Positions 47,200 to 60,436 are shown, numbered from the stretch's first letter. The stretch: DNA of 64,000 bases from Daphnia pulex (GCF_021134715.1 NC_060026.1:8485001-8549000); one strand, 5' to 3'. Numbers and translations are program-made. The notes: generated by a model not told the origin, from the sequence alone.

Positions 47200-47539
47200 T
47201 GGAGATTGTGGCTCACGAGTCACCAAAGGTAGCCTACGAGCGGCTGTAAGTCGCTAATTCTGCCGAAGATCGCAATATTCTTTATGAGCTTTAAGATCTT
47301 GAGCAAGAGTTGCAAGACACATTTTTTTCTTTGAGCAAAGCGACAATAGAGGCTGTCAACAACAAGTCAGGGTACTCTTTGCCTTCATCTCTCAGGTCTA
47401 AATCTGTATTATAACTTCTTCAATTGGCGATAAAAGATGGTAAAAAAGAAATGGGAGAAAGTTAATTTTTGCTTATTTTCATAGCTGTTGTATTAACGAT
47501 ATTTGTTTTCCTTTTATAGAAAAATCTAGCACAGACTAT

Positions 47540-48400
47540 CGAACATGCTAGTAAAATAGTCAACTCAGTAAGAAAAAGTGTCCTCGATACTAAGATGAGT
47601 TTGAACTTAGCAAAACTCCGACTTCCGGCGAGGAATGCTACTAGGTGGAATTCCCAAATCTACTTGTTAGTGATCATAATTTGAGTCTTCGAAATGGCCC
47701 TTGAACTTAATGGAAAACTGAATGTCACTAAAAAACACGGAAAAATTTGAGCCATTCGAAATGAAAATAATAAAGGAATTGATTTTCATGCTTTGAATGT
47801 TCGAAGACGCTAGTGACGACTTCAAAGACGACTGTAAAACTGTAGGGAACGTGATCCCTGCCTATACTTAGACTTGGTAAATAAACTTTCCATAACTATG
47901 GAAAGAAACGGTACGGAGGTGTTCAATCCTGAAAGTCCCTTGACTGGTAAAATCACAAACTGCAAGTCTGTTGCGAAAGGAATGCTCGCCTCTTTAACGT
48001 CAAGGTGCAATTCTTGATCCGCATTTTAAAAAAACCCTGGATAAAATCATCTGTATTATCAGAATCTCAGGTGTTAGAAGCTGTCAGGAAGGAACTAGAA
48101 AGCAAATCAAGAGCCCTGCGTTAGAAAAATTTTGAATTTAAAAATAACACCAATTCTCATGTTCTTTTTCACAGGTGCTCGCAATCATTACAGTGCTACA
48201 AATAACTCTGAAGAATCTAATCAAGCAGAAAACAAATGTCTTCCCCCACCACCGAAGAAAAACCGAAAGATTCTGTACAGTACTGTTTTCAACGAGCTCA
48301 TCCATAAAAATTCTTCTTCCCCATCTATGGTTTTGGATGAGTTTGAAGCGTTGGGTGGGAGTTTGGCTTTCGTCCAATTAATAAGGATTTGAGGGTGGTG
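47540..48400 (+). pseudogene. hAT-type transposase remnant
   Basis: RLPARNATRWNSQIYLL matches the conserved TRWNS block of hAT transposases. Downstream FNPESPLTGKITNCKSVAKG and later DEFEALGGSLAFV fit the same family in order. Stops and shifts separate them, and no inverted repeats were recognised. It is an inactive fragment. Confidence 0.6.
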
Positions 48401-51400
48401 AAGAAGGAGTTGAGAGTAGTCTCAGTAGTGCACAAAGTGTCAGGCATCCGCTTACCTCCAATAGGGTGGTGAAATTTGACTCGTCAAAATACACTCTCTG
48501 TTATAGTAATACAAGTACACGGCAGCACCAAGATGAATACAGGCAGTAAAAGGTCTCTCCTTTTTACAGTCTACCAACAATGACTGACTTAAATCAAATT
48601 GCTTCACTTAAGTTTTAAGTTTCATTAGGACCCCCAATTGTAGTGTTCTTAATGCAATACCTTGTATTTATTCCCACAGTACATACACGAATACAGCACA
48701 CTAAAAGAGCAGTATAAAGAGGTCTTATTCTGGATCTGGAGCTTGAAAGAGAGCTGAAAGAACTCTTAACACTTTAGGTGCCAAATCCACGAGTATTTAT
48801 TCTCAAAAGAACACTGGGGTACGTACACAAACACCTAATTAAATAAGAGTGTGGACGCATCCAGATCATGCGTATTATGGAAGAGGAAAAGAATACAGGT
48901 GAAAGAGCCCGAAACTTGTTGTTACTCTTCCAGTCTCTTTTGAATTATATCCGTCGAGGGTTAGTTGAGCTGTTTGGCTCATGTATTGTTATTCCTTCTC
49001 CCTTATTGAGGAAAAGAATTAATCCTCTTATTGTAAAAGAATTTTTTGTATTGAGAAGGAATACAATTTGTAATTGGAAGGATATAAGAACTCAAATGGG
49101 TATACATATTTCCATCACCGGGGTATAAATGAAACAATATAAAAACCATAAAATGTGCATGTTAGGGATACGCATATTTTCTATCACCGGAGTAAAATAA
49201 GGAAACATGTAAATATCCTGATATGCCTTAAGGCTAAATTGCCATCACCATGTGGAGTGTGTTTCCTTTCCCTTTACTGAGAAAAGAATTGGACCTTGAA
49301 TAATGTAAAAATCAATCAATATGGGTGGGTAAACATAGATATTCAAAAGATACAACAGTGAAAACAAAATGCAACGAAACTAGAAAGGCAGTAAAAAAAA
49401 TGTAACTGGTGCTAACAGGTTCATATGGCTGATTATTTTTTCGTAATCTGAAGAAAAGGGTGTTTTTTTCAGTTCCTGTTCACCATTTTAGACCAATCTT
49501 CTGGTAGTTACGATCAAGCCATTGCAAAGTCCGGTTTGTTTGGTAAATCTTTATTCTTAAAGTTTGATTCTAAGTAAGTCGAGTAAATTGCACGATGTGA
49601 GATTCATTGAGGTTTTTAAGATCAAATTGATTTTTTTTCAGCTGGGCGTAGCAATGATGTGTCTGAAATTTGAAGATTTTTGAAGAGTTCTGGGTTAAGG
49701 TAGTCTTTTTCTGTTATTGGTGCATCGTCGATTGTAGGCAAAGTGTTTTCTACGTCAGCTTTGTTAATTGTGACAATTGTTTTTTTTTCTGGTTTCTCCA
49801 CTGGTATAGGGCATAAAGATAACTTCTGCTATTGATATATCAAGAACAGAAGTACCGGATTCCTCATTTCTACGGAGATGAGGACCCAGACTCAGATAAA
49901 ATCAACAAAGATAACGGGGTGATTGAAGTAACTCGCATGTTGGAAAAATAGAATCTCCCTCTAAAAAAAAATTAAAAAACAGAGAAAAAATATAGTGAAG
50001 AGGAGGAAATATTGGAAATATCTATCTATCTCTCAATGAAACAAAATAAGATTACCGGGAAAGAGTCTTACTTATTATTTCATTTGTAGGATGTAACGTA
50101 TGTTATTCAGCAGTGTAAAGCCTCCACAACCCGACAAAAATAGGAAGGTTACAACGAGCGACTTTTGGCAACGAAAATTGCGAAAGCCAGCACACTTAAA
50201 GATTTAGTGGGCGCTCAGCAAGATAGGTCTTTAGTTTTTCGTCGGCTCACAGCAGCAGTAGAACACCTTTCTCCAAATGCTTCCAAAATGTAAACAAACA
50301 TTCGTTGGAGAAAAGAATGTTTGTATTCCTCTCATTTGAATATTCTAACAAATAAACATTTGTTAAAGGTGCAAATGTTTTTCACGTTTCCTCTTCACTT
50401 AAAAAAAATTTATAATGGATCACATTGACAACGAAATTCTGTCTCGTTTTACTTCACCATTGAATAGCTCGTTGTGGTCTAAATCTTCCTCTTTCTGCTC
50501 TTCTTCTTCTATCTTGTATTTATCATCTTGATCAATGCCATCAACTTCAAGTATAAAATTATGTAAACAACATGAAGAAAAAATAACACTTGGAATAAGA
50601 TCCAGTCGAATCGTGCATAAAAACTTCAGTCAACGAAAAGATTCTTCAATCGGACCAATACCCGTTTTATACTCCAAGGATAATCATTTAGAGTACCTTA
50701 AAAAGTCTACGGGACTGTGACTGAGTGGGTAGGTCTGTCTCACATGATGTGAAAATTCGTGTGTAACCATAAAAAATTAAAAAATTTTCTGTAAATAACA
50801 ATTTGTACGTATATAGTCCAAGAACAATTCACGATATGGTCCATTTCTCTACTGACGTTGAGAGATTTGAAATCGACCCCAAATTTCATTAGCGCCAGGA
50901 ATATTTTTAATTACCTGGTAGTATTTGGTGTTTTTGTCGACCGAAATCGCACTGTTTTCAAAAACTCGAACATCATGGTTTGACCATGGCCATCCTGTTC
51001 TCACACTTCAAGCTTTTGTTGCAAGTAAATTGCAGAATCATATCACAATAACTGTTTCGGCATGTGTAAGTCGTGAAATGCTCAAAGGATTGGCAAATTT
51101 GTAAATAGGTGCTGTCTACGATGCCTGAAAAGAAAGAATTTATTATTCATATTTTTTTACCTTCAAAATAAAACACAAAAAGAAAAAGATATTATAACAA
51201 ATGATTAGCTTCCAAACTTATGGTCGTAACTAACTCTCTTTTACTCTTGACTCTTTATTTATTTTATGTTCCGTCGAACACTGGCACTATTCGCGATATT
51301 CCGCAACTTTTTTCCTCATCTTCAGTTAAAAGTTGTAATCCTAAACGTGTCCAATTTGCTGGCGTAGAAAAAAAGGCTGAGTAGAAACTGTGATCTTAAA

Positions 51401-52582
51401 AAAATGACTATACATTTGCAGTCTACCTCCTCCAGCCATCCCGTCGTGTAAAAATATTGCTTATTCTGACAAAATTGTGCATGATGCTTATCTTTTTTGT
51501 CTCGGATAAAATAAAATTGGAAGCTACTTTTCTGAAACAAATTTTTTTTAAAGTATAATTTTTACTGAAATCGGGAAAATCCGGGAAAATTTTGAAAATT
51601 GGGAAAATTTTGGAAAATTGGGATAACCGTCGGCAAAGTGATGCACAACCTCTTCTGTTACAGTAACAGCAAAACTTTTTAAAACATGTAAGGAAAAAGG
51701 ATTTTCGATGGTTAAGATGATGGATTCCTCCATGGTCTACATTGAGAAGAAATTTTTTGTCTTTTGTGGCAGCTTCTCAAGAAGTGAGAGAAATAAATTT
51801 TTTTATAACTGCTTTTTCATGACAAGCACCCACGAAAATGCCATCTGGAGTCACAGCAAGATCAGTGCGTTAAAGAAACTTGCAATCCAGCATCACAAAC
51901 CTCAACATGTTGTGAAGACTAGACTTTTTCATTAGTCTTTTAATTTAGAAGTTCTGTTACTACCATGTTTTATTCCCTAACTGAAAATAGATGAGGGTAG
52001 AATATATAAACAATTTCTTTATAACATGATATAAATATCATACTCAGTAGCTTTAGATCGGAACGTACAGCAATCAATTGGGTAAACCTTGTTAGAACAA
52101 AGACTTGGAAGGATTGTCTAACGTGTTCTCGTTACTTTGAATACTAGTTGCTGTAACTCTAACCTTCGTGACATTGCGCCACTGCTTACTATTTGATTGT
52201 TTTGAGTAAACTATTCTATGTAATTTTGTTTTTCATGAGTTACCGAATAATGTAAAAGAAGATTTTCGCATGGCGTCTTTATTTCAGAAATTGGTAGATG
52301 TGCAACAATTTTGTCATAAAGTGCAGTTCATTTTGCTGGGAGTTAAGTTTGTACTAGAAGAGGAACACACTTTTCATTAAATGGTTCTATTAACCAATGC
52401 AAGCCAATGTTGTCTTATCCGTTTTAAAGTTTCTTTAACATAAGTGAATCATCGGATACTGCATCGCATTTTTAGTTTACAATTTTTCCTGCATATGAAT
52501 GCAATTAGTCCAAAAATCTAAATCTAAATGTCGAGAAATAGCGACGCTGGTTTTTAATTTCAATCCGAATGTATAAAGTACA
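48401..52582. other. Long AT-rich stretch without a supportable gene
   Basis: Short frames at 48868-49128, 50535-50720 and 51708-51935 have no recognisable domain. Around 50160-50290 a coding-like stretch (KDLVGAQQDRSLVFRRL) is seen. Around 50300-50375 the motif AAACATT(C/T)GTT recurs in both orientations. Nothing can be named. Confidence 0.35.
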
Positions 52583-53560
52583 AGTTCAGTTTAGGACACT
52601 TCGTTGTGAGAAGAGATAAGGGGAAATTGACGAGAGAAAGAACCCTGTGTTAGCGAGGTTCTGTGTTAGAGGGAGAAAGAAAGACCTATGGTAGCGAGGT
52701 CGAAATGTGTTCTGTGTGAGCAAGAAAAGAAATGCAACCTGCCGTGAAGCGGGTGAGACGACTTCTGCAAATGCGGGCAAAAGAGAGACAAAGATTGCGT
52801 TTTCTAGAAAAAAGTGGATGAAAGAGACTTTTCTGATAGGTTTCTGGTTCATTCCGGATGGTTCTCGATGTGAAGACTGGTTTGGTGTGTGGTTGATGAC
52901 ATCGTTGACATCAATAGTGAGACGGACATTCTTTCGGATTGTTGTGGTAAAAAAAGACAATTGAAACAGAGCTTTTTGATCTTGACGACTTTTACTCGAT
53001 CTTCCGATCCTTTAAATTTGGTACATTGAGTTTGGGAATGGTCACCCGTCACCTAAGCAAAATGGACATCTTCTTCCAGAGAATGGTGAAGAAGGTTGGG
53101 ATGGCGTGAACTGGACTTGTTTTAAGGCAGGGCGAGAAGGTGTGACTTGGTCGCAGTCATCACCCATGATTTAAATTTCACGTTCAATGGTAGCTGTTCG
53201 TAATTCATTGAGAGTCCAATCAGTGGTGCATTAATGGCATATGAGATTTCTGTGCACGTCGATGGCAAGCTTGTCGATAAGAAAACAAACTAGAAGATAG
53301 CCGTAGAAAGCGGGGGCAGTTCCAAGAGCTTCGCGTCCTCGAATATGAGATTCAAGTTGATCTGTAAACGAGCATAAACTGGAACGAGTAGCGTTTGTAA
53401 CGGGTAGATTGATGAGTGCCTTGCTTGAAGTGAGCGATTACGACTTTCTTGGGTTTACTGTATTGTTCACGAATAATATTTTTAGTTTTGATGTAGTTTT
53501 AGTTAGAAGATGTGTGACCTAGTAGAGCGGTTTTAGCTTTTCCCTTGAGCTAAAGATCAG
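52583..53560 (-). pseudogene. Second BEL/Pao gag remnant
   Basis: Minus-strand pieces read ESHIRGREALGTAPAFYGYL, KLAIDVHRNL and WTLNELRTATIERE, the typical DUF1759-type gag core. They are followed by knuckle-like GDHSQTQCTKFKG and KKLCFNC. Stops and shifts are frequent. It differs clearly from the gag at 38080-38915, so it comes from another element. Confidence 0.7.
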
Positions 53561-53891
53561 AAAGTTGAATTTAGTAGCGCCACCGAAGATTTTAGCTTCC
53601 ACTTCCGATTCGAAAACGTGCCAAAAACTGGACCAAAGAAGAATATTTCCTTTAAAGACTGGATTCGAACAATGGACCAGGATTCAAACACTCTTTGAAT
53701 TTTTTCTCCACTGCTCGCTTTCACAACAGTTTTTGTCCCACCCTCTCAAATTGCTCACATCAACGAAGTTTTTTCTCTCGATCTCGTCTCGTTATTGTAC
53801 TGCTCTCATCGAAGCGGTTTTGTCTTAGTCGATTATCTCAGATTTCTCTCGTCGTAGCAATCTAACAGAATATTATTTTTATAATGTATTA

Positions 53892-54406
53892 CAGTGATGT
53901 GCACGTCATACGGTGACATTTTCGAAAATTTGACGTTACGTCGTACGTTACGTCAATTTTCCTTGTTTTTGAAGTTTACGGTGACTTCTACGTAAGTGAA
54001 AAAAATACTGACTTTTTACGTATACTTTTGACGTGTAAAAAAGTCCAGTTATGAGTTATTACCGTAAAAGTCAAGAAACAATTTTAAAAATTTTGCAACA
54101 TTTGCTTTGCGAAAATTCGTCTGCCATTTGAAAATTTATGACACTTGTTCTAACTGTTAGAAGGAACAAACTATCTGATAGTTTTCTTGAAATTTTAATT
54201 CTTCTAAAAATAGCCCTCCATGTTTAATTTTCATTCTTATTTTTTCCAAATGCAATCTGTGTATATTATGGGCAAAAGCAATAAATAATGTAATGATGTA
54301 TATGTGACGTAACGTCATACGTTTGAAGTATGAAAAAATTTACGTTACGTTGACGTTTTTTTTTGACTTATTACGTCAACAAATCCCGTTGACGTGCACA
54401 TCACTG
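53892..54406. mobile_element. 515-bp MITE, hAT-like ends
   Basis: The ends are CAGTGATGTGCACGTCA and its inverse TGACGTGCACATCACTG. The interior is rich in TACGTCA/TGACGTA motifs, especially within 100 b of each end. CAGTG at the tip suggests a hAT relation. The adjacent 8 b do not match each other (ATGTATTA, ATGGCTAT), so no TSD is shown. The right end touches the 7.2-kb element exactly. Confidence 0.7.
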
Positions 54407-55538
54407 ATGGCTATCAATCATGTTTTTCCGTCTACGGAGATAGCTCCATTACATACTCACATTCAGTAATAGAGCTATAAAAGAAATATGTCCTGCTTCG
54501 CTACATCAATAGTCTTGTTGTAGACAAGTTCATGACTTGGTAACTTATTAAACTTAAATTTTTTAACAAGCTGCCACTCAAAGAGGCCGTTTTGGGGTTT
54601 TTTGATTTAGCGGAAATCGTCACTGGGGGTTCTAAAAATAAACTTATAGATGGGTTTTGTGCAAATTTTTCGCTAAGTCGATTGCTAAAAATCGCAATCG
54701 CCTAGCTTTTGTAGTTTGGGAGATATTTTTAAAAAACTGAGAGGGGGTAGCCGAAATTTGGAATTTTTTTCGTTTTTTGTGCCGCAGTTTTCTCGCCAAC
54801 TGCACCTAGAAATATTCTAATTGTTTCAAAATGATGGGATAGCCCACCTCTTCAAACCATTTTCCTGTTTTTATGATGCTCGGCTCAGAAGCCGAAATAA
54901 TAACGATTGAAAATTTGAAAAAAATTCCTAAAAATTTCTTCGTTTTCCAGCCATGCCGGGCTTCATCCTATAAGCCACCTAGCGCTCGAGAAAACAACAT
55001 TTCCCCCTCTTTGCCTTTAGGGTCTGTTGGGGTGGTCTCCCTCATAACGTCAGCCTACACCTATCGAGAGGGGGTGGTCACCCCAACAGACCCTAAAGGC
55101 AAAGAGGGGTCAAAAACTGCTACACAAAAAACGAAAAAAAATATATATACTAAAAAACTAATATATACTGGAGTAAAACGACAGACTAAACTGTATGGGA
55201 CCCTCCCAAACCCATAAGAACTCCACATCGTCCAAATTGAATTTTCACCTAATATAGCCACCGCGAGGTTGCCATGGCGGGGGTAAACTACCACAATGAT
55301 TAAAGATTTTATTTTTTAAAACATCTAAATAATTTTTATGGAAGGTTTTTATCAATAAAAATTTCAACAAAGACAGCAAACTAGACGAAGGGAATGGACT
55401 TGGGAAGAATAAGAAGATTACCTCGCCTCCCAAGTAGCGTTGCTGGATAGGTTCCAGGATTGTGATAGAAATAAGTGAATAATAAATCAAAGACAAATAA
55501 AACAAAAATCAAGCAAAAAAAGAACTCAAGAGAGATTT
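54407..55538. repeat. Left inverted arm of the 7.2-kb element
   Basis: The arm includes its own hairpin at about 55008-55108: CTTTGCCTTTAGGGTCTGTT and its perfect complement about 50 b later. It also holds CCGCGAGGTTGCCATGGCGG. Two open frames (54873-55217 +, 55245-55505 -) recur in the right arm because of the duplication and show no known domain. Confidence 0.9.
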
Positions 55539-56004
55539 AGAATAAAGATTCAAAATCCCAGTCCAATTCAAAGAGATAATTTTGTAATCATTTTCCGGCT
55601 TGTTAAAAAACGTTGTTGGTGTAGCTCTGTTTGCTACTTTCGGCGATGATGGTTATATGGCTATCATGATCCTTGGCGTAATTCCTGTAATCCAGACATG
55701 GTGGACCCATTAAAAATTTTTCAAAATCCGATCAAATTCCGAAGAAAAAATACGTGTTAAAACTGTTGCTGTAAATTTTGTGTTACTTTGCCCTTCCTTC
55801 CATGATCGCTAGATGGAGCGCGGCTCACAAGGCCATTGGAAGCAGCGGGCCGAAAGAAGGGCAGTCTCGTTTCGATTTAGCTGGCAGTTTGGCGAGCGTC
55901 AGGTTTTTATAAATTAACAAAATGTAAACATTTGCTTGTAGGGACATGACATATATACACACACACATACACTGAAAATTTAATATACATTTTTTAAAAT
56001 TTAC
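55539..56004. other. Inside the 7.2-kb element, no gene seen
   Basis: Sequence between the left arm and the last exon on the minus strand. An (AC)n-like tract lies at about 55952-55972. Confidence 0.4.
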
Positions 56005-57349
56005 TCAAACACATATACTCAAATTGAATGTACAACTTAGACAGGACATATTATAGTTATATTTTTGAAATAAGTAATCCAGTCCGAATACTTCGTCTCC
56101 CGACATTGTGTACATTTTTACACAGATTCTTTTGGGTCCGTTTTTGAATTTTTGCACTTCAAATGCATCCATTGTTGGGATAAATTGCAATGAACTGATG
56201 GTTCATTGTTAGAAGCGTCGTAAATTATCTTGTCACATTTTTGGCATACATAATCCAGCTGGTTTTGGAGCTTCAGCCATGGTTGACACTGTAATGAAAG
56301 AAATAAGTTCAGGTTTGATTCTTCTTCTTATTTTTAATTACTTAGCTGTTTAACAACTCCCCATGCGGGGGAAGGTTCTAAAATTGCAGGGTTTACATGG
56401 GCAGGGATAGTCCTCATCATTTCTTCTGTGACATTCTTTTTACTTGAAATTACTAATAAGTCAGCATTGGTCAATCCGCAGAGCTAAGTTATAGCCACTG
56501 TTGATCAAAATAAATAGAAAGTTAGATTATGCTTACATTTTACTGATATTATAACTTATTTACTTACTAACACTTAGCCTTTCCTTCTTTAGTTTTTTCT
56601 GCATAGTTCTTGGGCACATATTTGTAGTGATCTAATGCTTTCTTCTTCCATTGAGGAGCAGATCTTCCTTTGGGTGGTGGCATTATGTATGCATCGAGCT
56701 ATATTTTTGCATTAGTCCTAGGAGTCGATGTAGTATTTTCCTTCGTCACAATCTCTTTCTGTACCGCGGCTGTTTCTTGTTTAGCAAATACCTGATCTGT
56801 GAATTTTAAAAAATAAGTTCAATTAGTTCTCTGTAGGTGTATCAATTGATAATATTCATACCTGATTCATGCACTAAATTTACGGTGCACGTTTGCGCTT
56901 GAGCATTCTTGCTACTAGATCCTGCCTCTGCAGTTTATGGAAATAGTCGAACACATTTTAATATAGTTGTAGGTTAGTTTTTTATCATGCGAATACCTGT
57001 AGCAGGAGCGGCAGAAACGGGAAACAACTCCGTGGCCTCTTGAGAAAACATCGTCAAGATTCGTCCATCATCTATTAGATCTGTTGGCTCGTTAGCCTTC
57101 CACCTATTATGGAGAGTGCGCAACAAGTTGATGCACCCTTGATTAACTAGAAGTCGTAAACCGCAATGCAACAGGGTTTTCAGTTTTGTCAGAGAGATCT
57201 TCCAATCTAGTACAGTTAGGCAGCACTTCTTCTACTTTGTCAACCACGAAGAGCAGATGCGAACAGAGAATTCGGTAGGATGTGGCAAACCAACATGTAC
57301 AACTTGCGAAGTTAGATGGCATTTTGTAATCTCCTGACTTCGAAAACAA
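56005..57349 (-). CDS. SWIM zinc-finger / PHD-like protein of the 7.2-kb element
   Basis: Read on the minus strand from 57349, the frame reads MPSNFASCTCWFATSYRILC, then SHLLFVVDKVEEVLPN. That gives CxC-x9-CxH, a SWIM zinc finger of the kind found in MULE transposases and ZSWIM proteins. A frame change near 57175 leads to RWKANEPTDLIDDGRILT with a donor at about 56994. Further exon-like pieces follow: MPPPKGRSAPQWKKKALDHY (about 56570-56690) and RTIPAHVNPAILEPSPAWG (about 56345-56440). The last is a PHD-like finger YVCQKC, VHCNLSQQWMHLKC, KCTQC (about 56090-56260) with one expected Cys replaced by Ser and a stop inside. Exon borders are approximate. The frame break and the lost Cys suggest decay. 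No catalytic core was seen. Confidence 0.5.
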
Positions 57350-58650
57350 AAGGGGTCTATCAGAAAGATAGTAACAATAAGGAAGTAAAAGCGAATTTAA
57401 CAGAGCATTTTATACTGAACACTTACAATTTCTTAATCTGTTTCGTCATCCTCTGAATGATTGTCAATTTCAACAGTAAGATAAATTTCCTATTTGGCGT
57501 AAAGACGGAAATTCTCTTGGGAAGAGCAGGTGGCATCTCGCACTTTGTCTTCCAATACTTTTTGTTTTCTCAAGAGAACTGAAAAATCAATTTTCAATCT
57601 TGACTAGATTTTGTTTTCATAAATTGTTTTTATCGAGCCAACTCAGCTATTAAATTTTATATTCCTTGTTCAAGTTTCTCTATTTTTTCTTGACGGGTTT
57701 TAAGAACTAGAGCAAGAATTTTAATTACAAGTAACCTACGACACGCTCATTAAAAAAAAATGTTTCCGTTGCAACACTTTTCTTCTTCTTTCGAGTATCG
57801 CCAGTTGACTTGACTTTTAACACATTCAAGATGAATAATGAGGTTTTTACGCACTTCTTTCAGTCGGTTCATGCTTGTTTGAGCGGAAATTTATTGAGCG
57901 ATCTACAAAAATGAAATACATTAATGAATTAGCAATATTTTAAAAATAGGAAAACAAAAAATTGGCTTACAAGGGCTTGTTCGACTAATTCATTTTCCTT
58001 TGCCAATTTTTCTAGCATATTGTTGTCTTCTCTGAGTTTAAACTTTCTTTCCACGCATTTCACCAATTCAGCATTCACCATCTCGATGAAATGATCCATT
58101 AGATTTTCTATGATCGATTTCGACTCAGCCATCTTAAAATTGCAACGCGCGAGAACAACATCGAGACTAAATATCGAATTTATTTAGAATATTAAGGCAA
58201 CTCTCCTTCTACTTTGTCAACCACGAAGAGCAAATGCAAACAGGGAATTCGGTAGGATGTTGCAAACCAACATGTACAACTTGCGAAGTTAGATGGCATT
58301 TTGTAATCTCCTGACTTCGAAAACAAAAGGGGTCTACCAGAAAGATAGTAACAATAAGGAAGTAAAAGCGAATTTAACAGAGCATTTTATACTGAACACT
58401 TACAATTTCTTAATCTGTTTCGTCACCCTCTGAATGATTGTCAATTTCAACAGTAAGATAAATTTCCTATTTAGCGTAAAGACGGATATTCTCTTGGGCA
58501 GAGCAGGCGGCATCTCGCACTTTGTCTTCCAATACTTTTTGTTTCCTCAAGAGACCTGAAAAATCAATTTTCATTCTTGACTAGATTTTGTTTTCATCAA
58601 TTGTTCTTATCGAGCCATCTCAGCTATTAAATTTTATATTCCTTGTTCGT
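57228..58650. repeat. Direct duplication of about 450 b including the SWIM exon
   Basis: 57228-57678 and 58204-58650 match closely in the same order and orientation. The second copy has a more canonical SWIM end (IPCLH in place of ILCSH). The two copies flank the coiled-coil exon at 57972-58132. Confidence 0.85.
57972..58132 (-). CDS. Coiled-coil first exon inside the 7.2-kb element
   Basis: An ATG at 58132 opens MAESKSIIENLMDHFIEMVN and continues with KLREDNNMLEKLAKENELVE, a heptad-like pattern, to a good donor (CTTGTAAGCC) at 57971. The next piece (about 57800-57900) continues as a basic helix with a stop near its start. The partner exons are unknown. Confidence 0.45.
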
Positions 58651-58983
58651 AAGAACGTAAGAATGTACTATATCCAGTTCTTGAACTTCACCAGGTCTCT
58701 TCGGGATGACTGAAGTTGCCACATCTTGGTAATCTTTCTCGAGAAGGGGGAGAATTGTTTTGTATGTTGGGATAAAAGGATTCAGAATCTTATAGTAGAT
58801 TTCTGCTCAGGAAAACTAAAATAATTTCATTCTTCTTTGATGTACTGTTGAATTTCACCGTGATGACTATAGTGTGTCGGACCTCTTAGGCTATGGTATG
58901 AAATTATCTTGAATAGCTTCTGAACAACAAATTTCAATTACTATTACGATCACGTTATAAATAATTAGATGAAAATATCTTAC

Positions 58984-59176
58984 TGATAATTTGGGCAAAT
59001 TCCAGCTGGTTAATGACAAGTTTTCCAGTGTTTCCATTCTGCCCTCCCACTTGATTTGTTATTTTGTGCGTCTTAAAAAACTCTCGAGAATATAAGAGCT
59101 GCATCAAATCCCCAACATATGTCGACAGCTTCTCTGTAGTAAGAGACTCCAGGATCATGGGGTGAATTAGAAACAT
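58984..59176 (-). CDS. BEN-like exon inside the 7.2-kb element
   Basis: Bounded by TTTCAG before 59176 and a GTAAGATA donor at 58983, the exon encodes KLSTYVGDLMQLLYSREFF, KTHKITNQ and KLVINQLEFAQIIS. The order helix, LxSRE, xxIT, then KLxxxxLEFAQII recalls the BEN DNA/protein-binding domain. The match is by eye and weak. A downstream piece at about 58665-58775 (PLLEKDYQDVATSVIPKRPG) may be another exon. Confidence 0.35.
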
Positions 59177-59289
59177 CTGAAATTATAAAAAGCTCATTAA
59201 AACATGTTATTAGGCAAAATTGTTGAAAGTGAAGAACCCGAAAACAGTGAAGCTTGATTCACATTTTTTCTAACTGGATTTGGAATGTG

Positions 59290-59495
59290 TTGTGTAGCAT
59301 CAGGTAAAATTCAAATGTATTGGCTAGAATCAGGTGAAATTGATTGGTTAGTAGCAGGGGGAATTGATTGGCCTGTAGCAGAGGATATGTATTGGATAGC
59401 AACAGGTGTACTGTATTGGTTAGCACTTGGTGGAATGTGTTGGTTAGTACTAGGTGGAATGTATTGGTTAGTACTAGGTTGAATTAGATGCGATG
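59290..59495 (-). repeat. 24-b coding minisatellite (STNQYIPP-type)
   Basis: Seven to eight imperfect 24-b units. On the minus strand they read as an octapeptide of the type PSTNQYIP in one open frame of 66 codons (59311-59511). It lies just upstream of the BEN-like exon and could be the disordered N-terminal part of the same protein. Confidence 0.65.
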
Positions 59496-59511
59496 TTGAA
59501 GTATGTAGCAA

Positions 59512-60436
59512 CCGTCGATCCGATCATTGATGTAGTGAAGTTATGGGTGCTATTCTGAATTGGAAACAAAGTTGTTTAATATTATAATTGACTCAAACAT
59601 CATCCAAGAAAAAGAAGACTAAACGCGCGAATAAAATGAATTTGTACTTACAGTGGCATTGTAAGGGTAGAGCGATTGTTTTTCTTATTCATTTTTTTTG
59701 TATTCCCAAGCCTTTGCAATACCATCTACCATGACAAACACTATTGTTAGAGTCACAATTAACTAGTTGTTGCTCACTAGAAGTTAGAACAAAAAAAGAT
59801 TGTTTAGTCATGTCGAATATATTATCCAGTAAAGATTTAAATAAATCATTTATTGTTGAAATATACTTGCTACATGGACAAAAACTATAAGGAAATGCTC
59901 ATAAAAACCCGTTTTTTATTTATGTTATGATATAGAAAGTGTAAAATTACTTCTTTTTTTATGCAACGCGGATATATCAGAACACAAGGAATTAAAAAAA
60001 AATTGCTTATCCAAAATTACGTGGGAAGAGTAGAAGTACCAAATAAGATCATCCAAATGAGCTACGATGACGAAGTACCTTTTAAACTGAAATTGATCTG
60101 TTTATAAACTCATGAATATTACTGATACAAGTGCAATGGAAAGGTTTTATTTGCTGTCTGTGTGGACATTTACGCATAGCAATATGCAAAAAATTATAGT
60201 GCAGGTATTTACCAGCTGCCTAGTTGAATTTGAGCAGCTGCAATATAGTCTAGTTAATCACCCTGTTAATTTTTTCTAGCCACAAAGACGATTAGCCATT
60301 ATTAACTTTAGTACAAGATACCAAATAGACGTTACTAAACTAAACATAAAACAACTGGGTTTTTGGGCAAAACAAAATAACATTTAATAACAACTAACTA
60401 CTAACCGTATGTCAGCTCTAGCTTTTCGCCTACTCA
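59512..60436. other. Inside the 7.2-kb element, no gene seen
   Basis: AT-rich sequence between the BEN-like region and the right arm. It would hold the promoter of the minus-strand gene or genes. Confidence 0.4.
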
